64,000 nt of DNA from JAFTYO01 sp045613125 (GCA_045613125.1 JAZLAM010000006.1:1-64000), one strand, 5' to 3'; counted from the stretch's first letter, positions 35,472 to 44,788 are shown. The notes: generated from the letters alone by a model not told the origin. Translations and numbers: made by a program.

Positions 35472-35500
35472 TTGACACTTGAAATCATCAGTGTTATTGA
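35472..35500 (+). promoter_or_regulatory. Sigma70-type promoter of map
   Basis: TTGACA (35472-35477), a 17-nt spacer and TATTGA (35495-35500). It lies 30 nt before the GTG start of map in the 166-nt divergent gap with lpxI. Confidence 0.5.
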
Positions 35501-35530
35501 TATAAAAAACGATATTATCGGGGAAAAATT

Positions 35531-36334
35531 GTGATAACAAATAAAAATTCTATAAAAATATATGAAAAGACCGATTTTGAAGGAATGCGTAAAGCCGGAA
35601 AATTGGCAGCGGAATGTTTAGATTATATAACAGAATATGTCAAAGAAGGGATTTCTACCGGAGAATTAGACGATTTATGCCGAGAATTCATCATAAATCA
35701 TGGTGCTATTCCTGCCTGTTTAGGTTATAGAGGCTATCCCAAAACTATTTGTGTATCTGTAAATCATGTTATTTGTCACGGAATTCCTACTTATGATAGA
35801 AAACTTGTCAATGGAGATATCGCAAACATAGATGTCACTGTAATTTTAAACGGTTGGTATGGTGATACAAGCAGAATGTATTATGTCGGCAAGCCCAAAA
35901 TTAAAGCAACCAGGTTATGTGAAGTTACTTATGAATGTTTGATGCGTGGAATTGACGCTGTACGTCCGGGGGCTCACTTTGGGGATATAGGTGCTGTAAT
36001 TGAAGAATATGCACACAAATATGGTTATTCGGTAGTAGATATGTTTTGCGGACACGGTTTAGGAAAAGTTTTTCACGATGAGCCTAACGTAATGCACTGC
36101 GGTAAAAAAGGTACCGGTCCACTTATTGAAGAGGGTATGTTCTTTACTATTGAACCAATGATAAACATCGGAAAAAAAGACGGAATCATCTTATCTAACG
36201 GATGGACTGCCGTTACCAGAGATAAAAGCTTATCTGCTCAATTTGAACATTCTTTAGGTGTAACTAAAGACGGCTGTGAAATATTTACATATTCTCCTAA
36301 AGGATTAGATAAACCACCTTATAAATTGGACTAA
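35531..36334 (+). CDS. map: Methionine aminopeptidase type I
   Basis: The enzyme removes the initiator methionine. The 267-residue protein carries the metal ligands: Asp in IANIDVTVILNGWYGDTSR, His in CGHGLGKVFHDEP and Glu in FTIEPMINIG. The substrate-site VNHVICHGIP is also present. It starts with GTG, preceded by GGGGA. The C-terminus has an extra 14-residue tail after the last ligand. It is followed 2 nt later by radC, a frequent neighbour. Confidence 0.96.
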   Translation: MITNKNSIKIYEKTDFEGMRKAGKLAAECLDYITEYVKEGISTGELDDLCREFIINHGAIPACLGYRGYPKTICVSVNHVICHGIPTYDRKLVNGDIANIDVTVILNGWYGDTSRMYYVGKPKIKATRLCEVTYECLMRGIDAVRPGAHFGDIGAVIEEYAHKYGYSVVDMFCGHGLGKVFHDEPNVMHCGKKGTGPLIEEGMFFTIEPMINIGKKDGIILSNGWTAVTRDKSLSAQFEHSLGVTKDGCEIFTYSPKGLDKPPYKLD

Positions 36335-36336
36335 AT

Positions 36337-37053
36337 ATGAAAGAACAAGAAGTTAAAGAAAAACCTCATTATTTAGGGCACAGAATGCGCCTAAGAGAGA
36401 GATTCTTGAAAGATGAAGGCAAAAGCATGGCCGACTATGAGCTTCTGGAACTGCTGTTGACCATAGCCATTCCCAGAAGAGATGTGAAACAAAAAGCTAA
36501 AGATTTGCTCAAGCATTTTGGTAGTTTCAATAAAGTAATTACAGCTTCTCAAAATTCTTTATCTTCTTATGGATTATCGGAAAATGTTATTACCCTTTTA
36601 AAAGTTGTTAAAGCATCTGCAATAAAAATGTCTTGGCAAGAATTAAGCAGTCGCGACGAACCTATTCTTAGTAATTTTGATTATATGCTGGATTATTGTA
36701 GAACAGCAATGTCCCATCTTGATATAGAAGAATTTAGAGTGATTTTTTTAGATGCACGTTTAAGAATAATTACAGAAGAAACTTTACAAAGAGGAAGCGT
36801 AAACTGTGTTTCTGTTCATCCGAGAGAAATTTTGAAAGCTGCTATACAAAATAATGCCACATCAGTAATTTTAATGCATAACCATCCAAGCGGAAATCCT
36901 AAACCTTCCATAAAAGACCTGGAGGTTACAAAACAAATAATTATCGCTTTAAAATCAGTAGATATTAATGTAAATGATCATATTATTATATCTCCAAATA
37001 CATATTATAGCTTTTTAGAAGAAGGCATACTTGCCAGACTAAAGAAAGAATGA
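36337..37053 (+). CDS. radC: RadC-family protein (JAB/MPN domain)
   Basis: The 238-residue protein has an N-terminal helix-hairpin-helix region and a C-terminal JAB domain with the metal motif LMHNHPSGNPKPSIKDLEVT. Arg-Val-Ile-Phe-Leu-Asp is in place of the usual FRVLFLD. RadC was named for DNA repair, but its molecular role is unsettled. It is cotranscribed with map. Confidence 0.93.
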   Translation: MKEQEVKEKPHYLGHRMRLRERFLKDEGKSMADYELLELLLTIAIPRRDVKQKAKDLLKHFGSFNKVITASQNSLSSYGLSENVITLLKVVKASAIKMSWQELSSRDEPILSNFDYMLDYCRTAMSHLDIEEFRVIFLDARLRIITEETLQRGSVNCVSVHPREILKAAIQNNATSVILMHNHPSGNPKPSIKDLEVTKQIIIALKSVDINVNDHIIISPNTYYSFLEEGILARLKKE

Positions 37054-37064
37054 AAGGTTAAATA

Positions 37065-37580
37065 ATGAAAATTTCTAACATGATTGATTCTATTAATGAT
37101 GATGTATGTTTTCAAACTTCTGATAATAAACGATTTCGATTACGGGCTGCTGCGATTATTATTGAGGATAATCATATATTATTTGCAACCAACAGTTCAG
37201 AAAATTACTATTACTCCATCGGTGGAGCAATAAATCTCGGTGAAACTGCCGAAAATGCAGTCAAAAGAGAAGTTTTGGAAGAAACCGGAATTACTTATGA
37301 AATTGATAGGCTTGCTTTTGTACAAGAAAACTTTTTTAAACGTAATGATGGAATGTTAAAAGGTTTAAGCTGTCACGAAATTACATTTTTTTTCTTAATG
37401 AAACCCAGAGGTTCTAAAATATTGAACAGTCACAGTAAGACTTTAAATAATACCATTGAAGAACAGATGGTCTGGCTTGATATTGATAAACTTGATCAAT
37501 ATGAAGCTTACCCTATGTTTTTTAGAGATAAATTAAAAAATCTAAAACCTTATATTGAACATATTGTAACTCGTCAATAA
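37065..37580 (+). CDS. Nudix hydrolase
   Basis: The 171-residue protein has a single Nudix domain. The Nudix box reads GGAINLGETAENAVKREV followed by LEETGI, matching GX5EX7REUXEEXGU. Such enzymes hydrolyse nucleoside diphosphates linked to another group; the substrate cannot be predicted, though the domain resembles ADP-ribose or mutT-like branches. It follows radC by 11 nt and ends at a terminator. Confidence 0.88.
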   Translation: MKISNMIDSINDDVCFQTSDNKRFRLRAAAIIIEDNHILFATNSSENYYYSIGGAINLGETAENAVKREVLEETGITYEIDRLAFVQENFFKRNDGMLKGLSCHEITFFFLMKPRGSKILNSHSKTLNNTIEEQMVWLDIDKLDQYEAYPMFFRDKLKNLKPYIEHIVTRQ

Positions 37581-37582
37581 AA

Positions 37583-37619
37583 AACAAATAAGCCTCCCAA
37601 AAAAGGAGGCTTATTTGTT
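37583..37619. terminator. Bidirectional terminator between the Nudix gene and the lipoprotein gene
   Basis: A 15-bp perfect stem (37583-37597 with 37605-37619, core AAGCCTCC / GGAGGCTT) with a 7-nt loop, followed by T-rich sequence. It serves the convergent genes on both sides. Confidence 0.85.
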
Positions 37620-37640
37620 GTACTATAAATTAAAACATTA

Positions 37641-38408
37641 TTATGCCTCAAGAATAATATACTCTATCTTATTAGCTTCGGCTTTAATAACATTTAATTT
37701 GATATTATTTATATTGACGATTTTATTATCAAGCGAGAACATATATTTATTACTTACCTCTCCATCACCTAACGTTTTGTACGTAAACACCATTTGATTA
37801 TTTTCTATTCCGTCATAGATAAGCTCATAACCATACAAAGTTTCTGACACTTCCGTACGTGTACTAATAACTGGTGTCATAACAACATCATCAGGTTCTA
37901 AACTAAACAAAGCATCTAAAATAACTATACGATTACCAACCATACGACCGATACGATTATAAAATTCTCCAACCTCATTTACAAGTAAAACATCTTTACT
38001 GTCTCCTTGATAAACAAGCATATATCGGCTTCCATCAAATTTAACTTCACCAAATGCTTTAAATTCTCCATCTTTTCTGAGATAAATCGGAGATAATGCT
38101 GAACTTAAAACAGCATTTTTATTTATTCTCAAATTTTCCACACTGTAAAAATCTGTTCTGAAGGTTCTGCTTGAAGCCATAATTCTGCCGGTTTTAGTAA
38201 CTAACACGGTATCTTTTTCCAACTTTTCCTCAGTAATAGTCTTACTTTCAGACAAAAACTCTTCACCTGTAGTCCTATCATAATTAAACACTTTTTCTGT
38301 TTGCCATATTTTAAACGGAGTGTAACGATTGGTTAAAAAATCTTTTGTATCTGATAAAGAACAAGCTCCAAACATTAAAACCGATAAGATTGCTATAATT
38401 TTTTTCAT
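37641..38408 (-). CDS. Predicted lipoprotein of unknown function
   Basis: The 255-residue protein has a clear lipoprotein signal: basic start, hydrophobic core and lipobox FGAC (Cys16). The mature part is mostly beta-strand with charged turns, no cysteine clusters and no motif I recognise. It would be anchored in the periplasm or outer membrane. Two segments, RIMASSRTFRTDFYSVENLR and YLRKDGEFKAFGEVKFDGSR, suggest a beta-sandwich. It is a single-gene unit divergent from prmA. Confidence 0.75.
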   Translation of the reverse strand: MKKIIAILSVLMFGACSLSDTKDFLTNRYTPFKIWQTEKVFNYDRTTGEEFLSESKTITEEKLEKDTVLVTKTGRIMASSRTFRTDFYSVENLRINKNAVLSSALSPIYLRKDGEFKAFGEVKFDGSRYMLVYQGDSKDVLLVNEVGEFYNRIGRMVGNRIVILDALFSLEPDDVVMTPVISTRTEVSETLYGYELIYDGIENNQMVFTYKTLGDGEVSNKYMFSLDNKIVNINNIKLNVIKAEANKIEYIILEA

Positions 38409-38500
38409 GTGACTAATCTCTTTAATTGATGTTTAAACATTATTTATGTATAAACTATATATCAGATTTAGTAAATAAAAAGATAACAAACGGGAAAAAT

Positions 38501-39379
38501 ATGAACAATAATTTATCAAGTTGCACCATTATCACTTTTGAAGCGTTAGAAACAATACCGGAAGATTTAACATTTTTTTTAGATGAATATTTTGATGTAA
38601 CCGCTTGTAATTATACCGATGATGGGAAGGAAGAATATGTAGGATATGCCGGACTGGATTTCGATGAAAAAAGTTTTTTAGATTCCGCTAAAGCGTTAAA
38701 TTTAACATTGCCTTATTACAAAATAGAAGTTTTAAAAAACAAAAACTGGCTAACTGAAAATGTTATCACATTTGATCCTATTGAAACTGACGATTTTTTA
38801 ATTTACGGAATACATGAAAAAGGAACTCCACAAACCGATAAGCCTACAATAAAAATATACGCTGCAACAGCATTCGGTTCTGGACATCAAACTACTAAAT
38901 CTTGTTTAAATGCTATAAGTGATTTAAATAAAATGGGAGCAAAGCATCAAAATATTTTAGATATGGGAACAGGTTCCGGAATTTTGGCTTTAGCTTGTGC
39001 AAAAATATGGCAACAAGATAAATCTATCATCACTGCTGTAGATATTGATGACGAATCGGTCCGAGTTACTACACAAAATGCTTTTGATAATAATTTAGAA
39101 CAATTTTTAAACGTAGCACAAAGTGATGGTTACAGCTCTAAAATTGTTAGCAACAACGCCCCTTATGACATTATCTTATCAAACATATTGGCACGCCCCC
39201 TAATCGAGATGGCTCCTTCTTTATATACTCATCTTAAAACCGGAGGATATTGTATTATATCTGGATTTATTGACAATCAGGTTGATTGGGTTCTAAAAGC
39301 TCATGAACAACAAGGTTTAAAATTAATTAAAACCTATAATATTGATAACTGGTATGCTCTTTTATTGGAGAAAATATAA
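38501..39379 (+). CDS. prmA: Ribosomal protein L11 methyltransferase
   Basis: PrmA methylates amino groups of ribosomal protein L11. The protein has an N-terminal recognition domain and a C-terminal methyltransferase domain with the SAM motif LDMGTGSGILALA and the SNILARPL catalytic-loop motif. The frame opens at 38426, but GGGAA before the ATG at 38501 and the family length (292 residues) favour the later start. The stop codon overlaps the start of the next gene by one base. Confidence 0.93.
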   Translation: MNNNLSSCTIITFEALETIPEDLTFFLDEYFDVTACNYTDDGKEEYVGYAGLDFDEKSFLDSAKALNLTLPYYKIEVLKNKNWLTENVITFDPIETDDFLIYGIHEKGTPQTDKPTIKIYAATAFGSGHQTTKSCLNAISDLNKMGAKHQNILDMGTGSGILALACAKIWQQDKSIITAVDIDDESVRVTTQNAFDNNLEQFLNVAQSDGYSSKIVSNNAPYDIILSNILARPLIEMAPSLYTHLKTGGYCIISGFIDNQVDWVLKAHEQQGLKLIKTYNIDNWYALLLEKI

Positions 39380-41055
39380 TGAATTTAAAAAAATTTCAAC
39401 AACAACTGAAATCTGACAATATAGAAGCTTTTTTGGTAACCAGAAACAATATGTATCTTAATCAAGATGTTAAAAAAGAAGAAAATCAGCTTTTAAAACT
39501 TAGTGGTTTTAGTGGTTCGCAAGGATATATGATTGTGACTCAAAAAAAAGCATGGCTTTTGGTAGACAGCAGATATTCTATTCAGGCACGCCTTGAAAGC
39601 AATGAAAAAGAAATTGAAGTTATTGATATTAAATCTTTTTTTCCAGCAATCATTGCCTTACTTAAAAACCAAAATATAAAAAACCTTACTTGTAATCCTT
39701 GGTGTATAAGTGTGTATGATTGGGAAAACTTTGCAAAAAAAGGGATAAATTTAGTTGCAAATGAAAATATTCTTCAAAATTTAGTTATAAGAAATAATAA
39801 TATTTTTGAACATAAAATACAGTTTACAGGGGAAAACAGCCATGAAAAATGTTTACAAGTTGCCAATGCTTTACCTGAAAAATATGAGGCAATGCTCATA
39901 ACTTCGGCAGATGAAGTTTCCTGGATTGCAAATTTGCGTTCTGATGATTTGGAACACTCTCCGGTTTTAAGAGCTTATGGTCTTTTATCAAAACAAGGTA
40001 TTTTAACTATTTTTGCCGATAATTGTAACTATAGTAATGTTTTACCACTATCAGAACTGAAAAATGAACTTTCAAAATATGTCGGACAAACCATATTAAT
40101 TGAAAGAAATTTTACACCACAAAAGATATTAAGTTTGATACCTGAAGGAGTAAAAATAGACACTCGCGGACAAAATCCTGTAACATCGTTTAAGTTGATG
40201 AAAAATAAAGTTGAGATTGACGGCTTCAAAAAAGCCCATATACGAGATGGTGTTGCAATGGTGAAGTTTTTGCATTGGTTTGAACATAATTACAAAGGGA
40301 AAACCGAAATTGATGTTGTAAAAAAATTAAAAGAGTTTCGCACACAAGACAATATGTTTTTTTCAGATAGTTTTTCAACGATTGTAGCCAGTGGTAAAAA
40401 TGCAGCTATTGTACATTATAATCCTAAAGAAAATTGCTCTTCAATCATAAAAGAAGATACCGTATTGCTAATTGATAGCGGGGCACAATATTATGACGGG
40501 ACAACCGATATCACAAGAACCATTGCTGTCGGAAACCCGTCAGAGGAAATCAAAAATGCATTTACACAGGTTTTGAAAGCGCATATTGCTTTAGCTTCTT
40601 TAACTTTTCCCAAAGATACACCTGCTTATGCTCTAGATGCTATCTGCCGTTCAGAACTTTGGAGAGCATATAAAAATTACGGACACGGGACAGGCCATAG
40701 TGTCGGCCATTTTTTAAATGTTCATGAAGCGCCTTTCGGTTTAAGCCCATATAACAGCAAGTTTGCCGAAGAAAATTATATCACTTCTATTGAACCGGGA
40801 TATTATAAAGAAAATGAATATGGTATACGTATCGAAAATATGGCATATCTTGAACAAACCAATAATTTAGGTTTTTTAAAATTCAAAAACCTAACCTTTG
40901 TACCTATTGATAAACGCTTAATTAATGCTTATCTCTTGAGTAGCGAGGAGCAAAACTGGCTAAACAATTATCATAAAGAGGTTATAGATTGTTTAGCTCC
41001 ACATTTGGATAAGACGTTGAGAGAATGGCTTAAAGAAGTTTGCTCCCCGCTATAA
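39379..41055 (+). CDS. M24-family metallopeptidase (Xaa-Pro aminopeptidase-like)
   Basis: The 558-residue protein has two creatinase-type N-terminal domains and a C-terminal pita-bread catalytic domain. Metal ligands are visible: Asp in LLIDSGAQYYDGTTDITRT, His in HGTGHSVGHFLNVHE, and Glu in TSIEPGYYKE and GIRIENM. The end LDKTLREWLKEVCSPL matches long bacterial aminopeptidase P. It removes N-terminal residues preceding proline. It is translationally coupled to prmA. Confidence 0.92.
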   Translation: MNLKKFQQQLKSDNIEAFLVTRNNMYLNQDVKKEENQLLKLSGFSGSQGYMIVTQKKAWLLVDSRYSIQARLESNEKEIEVIDIKSFFPAIIALLKNQNIKNLTCNPWCISVYDWENFAKKGINLVANENILQNLVIRNNNIFEHKIQFTGENSHEKCLQVANALPEKYEAMLITSADEVSWIANLRSDDLEHSPVLRAYGLLSKQGILTIFADNCNYSNVLPLSELKNELSKYVGQTILIERNFTPQKILSLIPEGVKIDTRGQNPVTSFKLMKNKVEIDGFKKAHIRDGVAMVKFLHWFEHNYKGKTEIDVVKKLKEFRTQDNMFFSDSFSTIVASGKNAAIVHYNPKENCSSIIKEDTVLLIDSGAQYYDGTTDITRTIAVGNPSEEIKNAFTQVLKAHIALASLTFPKDTPAYALDAICRSELWRAYKNYGHGTGHSVGHFLNVHEAPFGLSPYNSKFAEENYITSIEPGYYKENEYGIRIENMAYLEQTNNLGFLKFKNLTFVPIDKRLINAYLLSSEEQNWLNNYHKEVIDCLAPHLDKTLREWLKEVCSPL

Positions 41056-41075
41056 AATTTTCAAAAGGAGAAACC

Positions 41076-41537
41076 ATGAAAAGATTTTTTTTTGCCGTTA
41101 TGGTGCTAACCATAATGATTTATCCGGTATATGCAAATTTAGTATTTAATAGTGCAGGGTATCCCTTAAATCAACCATTACAAGAATATTTTTCTGCCGA
41201 AGATCAAAATTATAATAGATCTATCATTTATATCTTTTTTAATAATGATCAAGACTGTTATCAATGTCCGCAAACGGTAGAAATTACTGAACAAGTGTAT
41301 AATCAATATTACAGCAATAAATACTCGATGTTTGTCATTAATTATGCCGAAGATACCGAATATGATTTTGCCACAGCCTATAAACTAAACTCACCTCTTG
41401 CCATCGTGTTGGTAAAAATTGAAAACGGCAATGTTGTCGGTTATCAAAAAATCAGCAATCCACAAAATATGCTTTCGTTCGGAGAAGATTATATCCTTTA
41501 CTTAAAACAACAAATTGATACTTATTTAGGATCTTAA
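41076..41537 (+). CDS. Small secreted CxxC protein, unknown function
   Basis: The 153-residue product starts at the ATG at 41076 (AGGAG at 41066-41070). It has a signal peptide (about 1-20, ending VYA), then a soluble domain with a single Cys-Tyr-Gln-Cys pair in NNDQDCYQCPQTVEI followed by a beta-alpha pattern (MFVINYAED, then SPLAIVLVKIENG). The layout is thioredoxin-like: strand, CxxC helix and a later Ser-Pro loop where cis-Pro would stand. I do not recognise a named family. It may act on periplasmic disulfides; inference only. Confidence 0.7.
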   Translation: MKRFFFAVMVLTIMIYPVYANLVFNSAGYPLNQPLQEYFSAEDQNYNRSIIYIFFNNDQDCYQCPQTVEITEQVYNQYYSNKYSMFVINYAEDTEYDFATAYKLNSPLAIVLVKIENGNVVGYQKISNPQNMLSFGEDYILYLKQQIDTYLGS

Positions 41538-41569
41538 AAAAGGCTCTTTTTATGAGCCTTTTTTAAGAT
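41531..41569. terminator. Bidirectional terminator with a 16-bp stem
   Basis: 41531-41546 pairs perfectly with 41554-41569 (AAAAAAGGCTC / GAGCCTTTTTT core). Each arm includes the stop region of one of the two convergent genes. Confidence 0.88.
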
Positions 41570-42735
41570 TAGAAACTGGTAACAACACGAAGATAATTTA
41601 CACTTGAGCCCGTTAAACTTCCACCTCTGGTATTATTCGTACGATTACCATTTGAAAAATTAATAACCCAAGAATTTATACCACTAGCAGGGGTAGAAGA
41701 CCAATATTTGGCTTCAGAAAATTGTGCGGCATCTACACCTTTTTGCGCCAGTTGTTCCAATGTGTCATTAACCTTATCTAATGCAAAAGAAGAATCTGCA
41801 CCACTTTTTCCACCACCATGATCTACTGAATCCAAAGGATTTCTTCCGTATAACTCCATAAGTTCACCTATAGTTGGTATCCACCACCGCCCCGGACCAA
41901 AAGCATGGTTGTTTGCGTTGGTGGTTGTATCCGGATAAAAAGCCATTGCCGCTTCAGCTGCCAAAGATGAACAATATCTGATATCATTTTCAATACCTTG
42001 AGTAATTTCTTGACATATACCGGTACCATCTTCCCATCGAAAAAGATGACTAGTATTTATTGCACCAGTTGCATAAACCGGTGATGTGTAATCACGAGCA
42101 TTTAAAAATGGTGCAAGAGCATCTGTATTATATATAGCAATATCCTCTGTTCTAGTTGTAAAATCCATATTTCCAAGACCTAACGGTATCTTTGTCACAG
42201 AGTTATCATATGGGTTTTGAGGATCAAACGAATACGTTGCCGTTTTACCACTACCTTCTTTTATAAATGTTAAATCTTTTAAGTTGACAATTTTTCCACG
42301 AGAACCAAGATCATTTTCCAACCAAAAAACAACGCCAATCGGTTTTTTCTGAGATGACGGATCATAGTCATCAATTAAAGAACAAGAATCATCTGAATAA
42401 AAAACATAACCGATTTCACAATTTTTCGCATTCTTATCAGGTGAACTACACAAAGTGTAAGCAGAATCGCTTGGACATTCAACCAAAGAGCCACACCAAC
42501 TTTTTTTATCTGCTTTAGTAAAACCAAGACTGGCACAATCTGTGTTTTTTGCCAATGCACATTTTTTATAATCTCTATCAAAAGGACAATATATATATCC
42601 TCCTTTAGGACAGTTTGGATCACCTTCTTTAGAATACCCTAAAGATTTACAACTGGGATATTCAGAACAATTAAGCCCTGCCGAATTTGCCGAAAAAGAA
42701 ACTAACATTAACAATAAAGACAAAACATACTTCAT
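41569..42735 (-). CDS. Secreted cysteine-rich protein with C-terminal DUF1566-like domain
   Basis: The 388-residue protein has a signal peptide (1-19), then two tandem cysteine units. The first runs from CKSLGYSKEG to CPFDRDYKKC, the second from CASLGFTKAD to CPSDSAYTLC (about 25-92). After a further Cys-rich linker (CEIGYVFYSDDSC) comes a long domain ending like DUF1566/lectin-type proteins: RWWIPTIGELMELYGRNP, later AKYWSSTPASG, final YLRVVTSF. It is likely exported and disulfide-stabilised. The gene 13 nt upstream encodes the same cysteine module, so they form an operon. Function unknown. Confidence 0.78.
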   Translation of the reverse strand: MKYVLSLLLMLVSFSANSAGLNCSEYPSCKSLGYSKEGDPNCPKGGYIYCPFDRDYKKCALAKNTDCASLGFTKADKKSWCGSLVECPSDSAYTLCSSPDKNAKNCEIGYVFYSDDSCSLIDDYDPSSQKKPIGVVFWLENDLGSRGKIVNLKDLTFIKEGSGKTATYSFDPQNPYDNSVTKIPLGLGNMDFTTRTEDIAIYNTDALAPFLNARDYTSPVYATGAINTSHLFRWEDGTGICQEITQGIENDIRYCSSLAAEAAMAFYPDTTTNANNHAFGPGRWWIPTIGELMELYGRNPLDSVDHGGGKSGADSSFALDKVNDTLEQLAQKGVDAAQFSEAKYWSSTPASGINSWVINFSNGNRTNNTRGGSLTGSSVNYLRVVTSF

Positions 42736-42748
42736 ATTCTTTTCCTTT

Positions 42749-43210
42749 CTAATTAAAACAATGGACCCTGTTTAAATCTGCAGGACATCTTAAATAGTTT
42801 GTACAATCTTCACTACTGTCCTCATATCCCAACGAAGCACAAAATTCCACCGGGTTCTCAGGACGCACTATCTCCGCCATTTTTCCATCCCAACAATTAT
42901 TATAATTAACTTGCCCTTCTTCACATTCTATGGAGCAATCAAAACATGCCAAGCCTTTAAACTCAATTTCTGTACAACTATACTTATCTTCAGGTGGTTT
43001 GTTATCGGCTGTATAATATTTTCCGTCTTTACACTCCCACTTTGCACAATGCCACTTGCTTGTATCATATTGGCAAGCCACACCACCATATTGACAAGAA
43101 GATTCAGTATACCCGAGCTCTTCACATCGTTCTCTATAATCGTTAACGCACTGTGATTCTGCTTGTGTCGGATATGGTAACACTAAAAGAAGCGCTACAA
43201 TCAACCACAT
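42749..43210 (-). CDS. Small secreted cysteine-rich protein sharing the CxxLGY module
   Basis: The 153-residue protein has a signal peptide (1-17, ending TQA). It holds two copies of the module seen in its neighbour: RCEELGYTESSC to the Cys of SKWHC near the N-terminus, and CASLGYEDSSEDC to CPADLNRVHC at the C-terminus. A different Cys-rich segment lies between (CTEIEFKGLACFDCSIECEE). About one residue in nine is cysteine. The ribosome binding site AAGGAG is strong. No known family is recognised; it could be a short partner or truncated paralogue of the downstream protein. Confidence 0.72.
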   Translation of the reverse strand: MWLIVALLLVLPYPTQAESQCVNDYRERCEELGYTESSCQYGGVACQYDTSKWHCAKWECKDGKYYTADNKPPEDKYSCTEIEFKGLACFDCSIECEEGQVNYNNCWDGKMAEIVRPENPVEFCASLGYEDSSEDCTNYLRCPADLNRVHCFN

Positions 43211-43290
43211 GAAACTTACTCCTTCTTGTTAAACAATCTATATATTTGAGTATACCAAAAATCTTTTATTTTTTCAACTTTAAAATGTCA

Positions 43291-43722
43291 TTAAATATAA
43301 TTTTTCATTTTTTCTACTAACTCTGTAGGCATACGCATAGGTCTGCGTTTTGCCAAATTGACATACACAGCTTTTACCTTAACTTCTACCAAAACATCTT
43401 CATTGCGTTTTATTTGTTGCAAAAGTGTGACGGTGGCTCCTGTTTGTTCAATTGTTTCGCAACTTACAGTCAACAAATCGTCCAAAATAGCAGGAGATCT
43501 ATAATCAGCTTCAACATGTCTGACCATAAATGCAAATCTGTCTTTTTCTAAAACTTCCTGTTGATTGCCAATCCCTATATAACGCAAAAATTCTGTCCTG
43601 GCGCGTTCTGCAAATTTTAAATAGTTTGCATAATATACAACACCACCGGCATCTGTATCTTCATAATACACACGAACAGGTAAAACAAACTTTCCTTTTG
43701 TATCATCAAACTCACAATTCAT
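43291..43722 (-). CDS. ybgC: YbgC-family acyl-CoA thioesterase
   Basis: This is a hot-dog-fold thioesterase. The catalytic aspartate lies in VYYEDTDAGGVVYYANYLKF, followed by the helix ERARTEFLRYIGIG. The frame opens at a TTG at 43737; the ATG at 43722 gives 143 residues and still overlaps ruvB by 11 nt. Normally ybgC leads the tol-pal cluster (ruvB-ybgC-tolQ); here tolQRAB do not follow. Confidence 0.92.
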   Translation of the reverse strand: MNCEFDDTKGKFVLPVRVYYEDTDAGGVVYYANYLKFAERARTEFLRYIGIGNQQEVLEKDRFAFMVRHVEADYRSPAILDDLLTVSCETIEQTGATVTLLQQIKRNEDVLVEVKVKAVYVNLAKRRPMRMPTELVEKMKNYI

Positions 43723-44785
43723 CTTTTTTACTTTCAATATTAGCTAACAAATCAAACTGGGTATTGTCTTTTTTAATTCTAGGCTTAGAAATTCCCATAT
43801 ATTGACAACCTAAATCGGATATTATACGCCCTCTTGGTGTTCTTTGAATAAAACCTAGTTTTAATAAAAACGGCTCAACAACCTCTTCAATTGTGTCACG
43901 TTCTTCCGACAGAGCAGCTGCTAATGTATCCGCTCCGACAGGTCCTCCACCATAATTTACGGCTATACAATTAAGATATCTTCTGTCAAAATTATCAAGA
44001 CCGAAATTATCAACATCTAAACGTTTTAAGGCCATATCGGCAAGTTTATTATCAATTTCGCTACCTCCTGATACAGCTCCAAAATCACGTACACGACGCA
44101 AAAGACGTCCTGCTACGCGAGGCGTTCCTCTTGAACGTTTGGCTATTTCAAGAGCTCCGTTTTCAGAAATAGGCATTCCTAAAATCGATGCCCCTCTTAA
44201 TACGATTTGTTTTAGTTCATCATGAGTATAAAAATCAAGCCTTAGCGGAATACCGAATCGTTCACGTAATGGAGTCGATAAAAGTCCTGAACGAGTTGTA
44301 GCACCAACTAAGGTAAACGGTTGCAAATCTATTCTGACAGAACGAGCCGAAGGTCCCTCCCCAATAATTAAATCTAGCTGAAAATCCTCCATGGCCGAAT
44401 ATAAAACTTCTTCAATTGCCGGATTCAAACGATGAATTTCATCAATAAACAAAACATCATTAGGTTCCAAATTAGTAAGTATTGCAGCTAAATCTCCCGA
44501 TTTTGTAATCATAGGAGCTGATGTTGCTTTAAAACCTACACCAAGCTCTTTTGCCACAATTGAAGCAAGTGTTGTTTTACCAAGTCCCGGAGGACCGAAA
44601 AGTAAAACATGATCCAAAGCCTCATTTCTTTGTTTTGCTGCATCAATAAACACTTTCAAATTTTGACAAGCTAAAGTTTGTCCCACAAAATCTGCCAAAC
44701 ATTGCGGTCTGGTATTCAAGGGCACATTAATAGAATTTTTTTCATCATCTGCCAACGGATATGGGCTTACAATTCTTTCTTCCAT
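43712..44785 (-). CDS. ruvB: Holliday junction branch migration helicase RuvB
   Basis: This AAA+ motor drives Holliday junctions with RuvA. The 357-residue protein shows RPQCLADFVGQ near the start, Walker A FGPPGLGKTTLA, Walker B DVLFIDEIHRLNP, sensor 1 LVGATTRSGLLSTPLRERFG and the winged-helix C-terminus (QRTPRGRIISDLGCQYMG). It begins 3 nt after ruvA. RuvC, usually upstream of ruvA, is absent here. Confidence 0.97.
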   Translation of the reverse strand: MEERIVSPYPLADDEKNSINVPLNTRPQCLADFVGQTLACQNLKVFIDAAKQRNEALDHVLLFGPPGLGKTTLASIVAKELGVGFKATSAPMITKSGDLAAILTNLEPNDVLFIDEIHRLNPAIEEVLYSAMEDFQLDLIIGEGPSARSVRIDLQPFTLVGATTRSGLLSTPLRERFGIPLRLDFYTHDELKQIVLRGASILGMPISENGALEIAKRSRGTPRVAGRLLRRVRDFGAVSGGSEIDNKLADMALKRLDVDNFGLDNFDRRYLNCIAVNYGGGPVGADTLAAALSEERDTIEEVVEPFLLKLGFIQRTPRGRIISDLGCQYMGISKPRIKKDNTQFDLLANIESKKDEL

Positions 44786-44788
44786 TTT

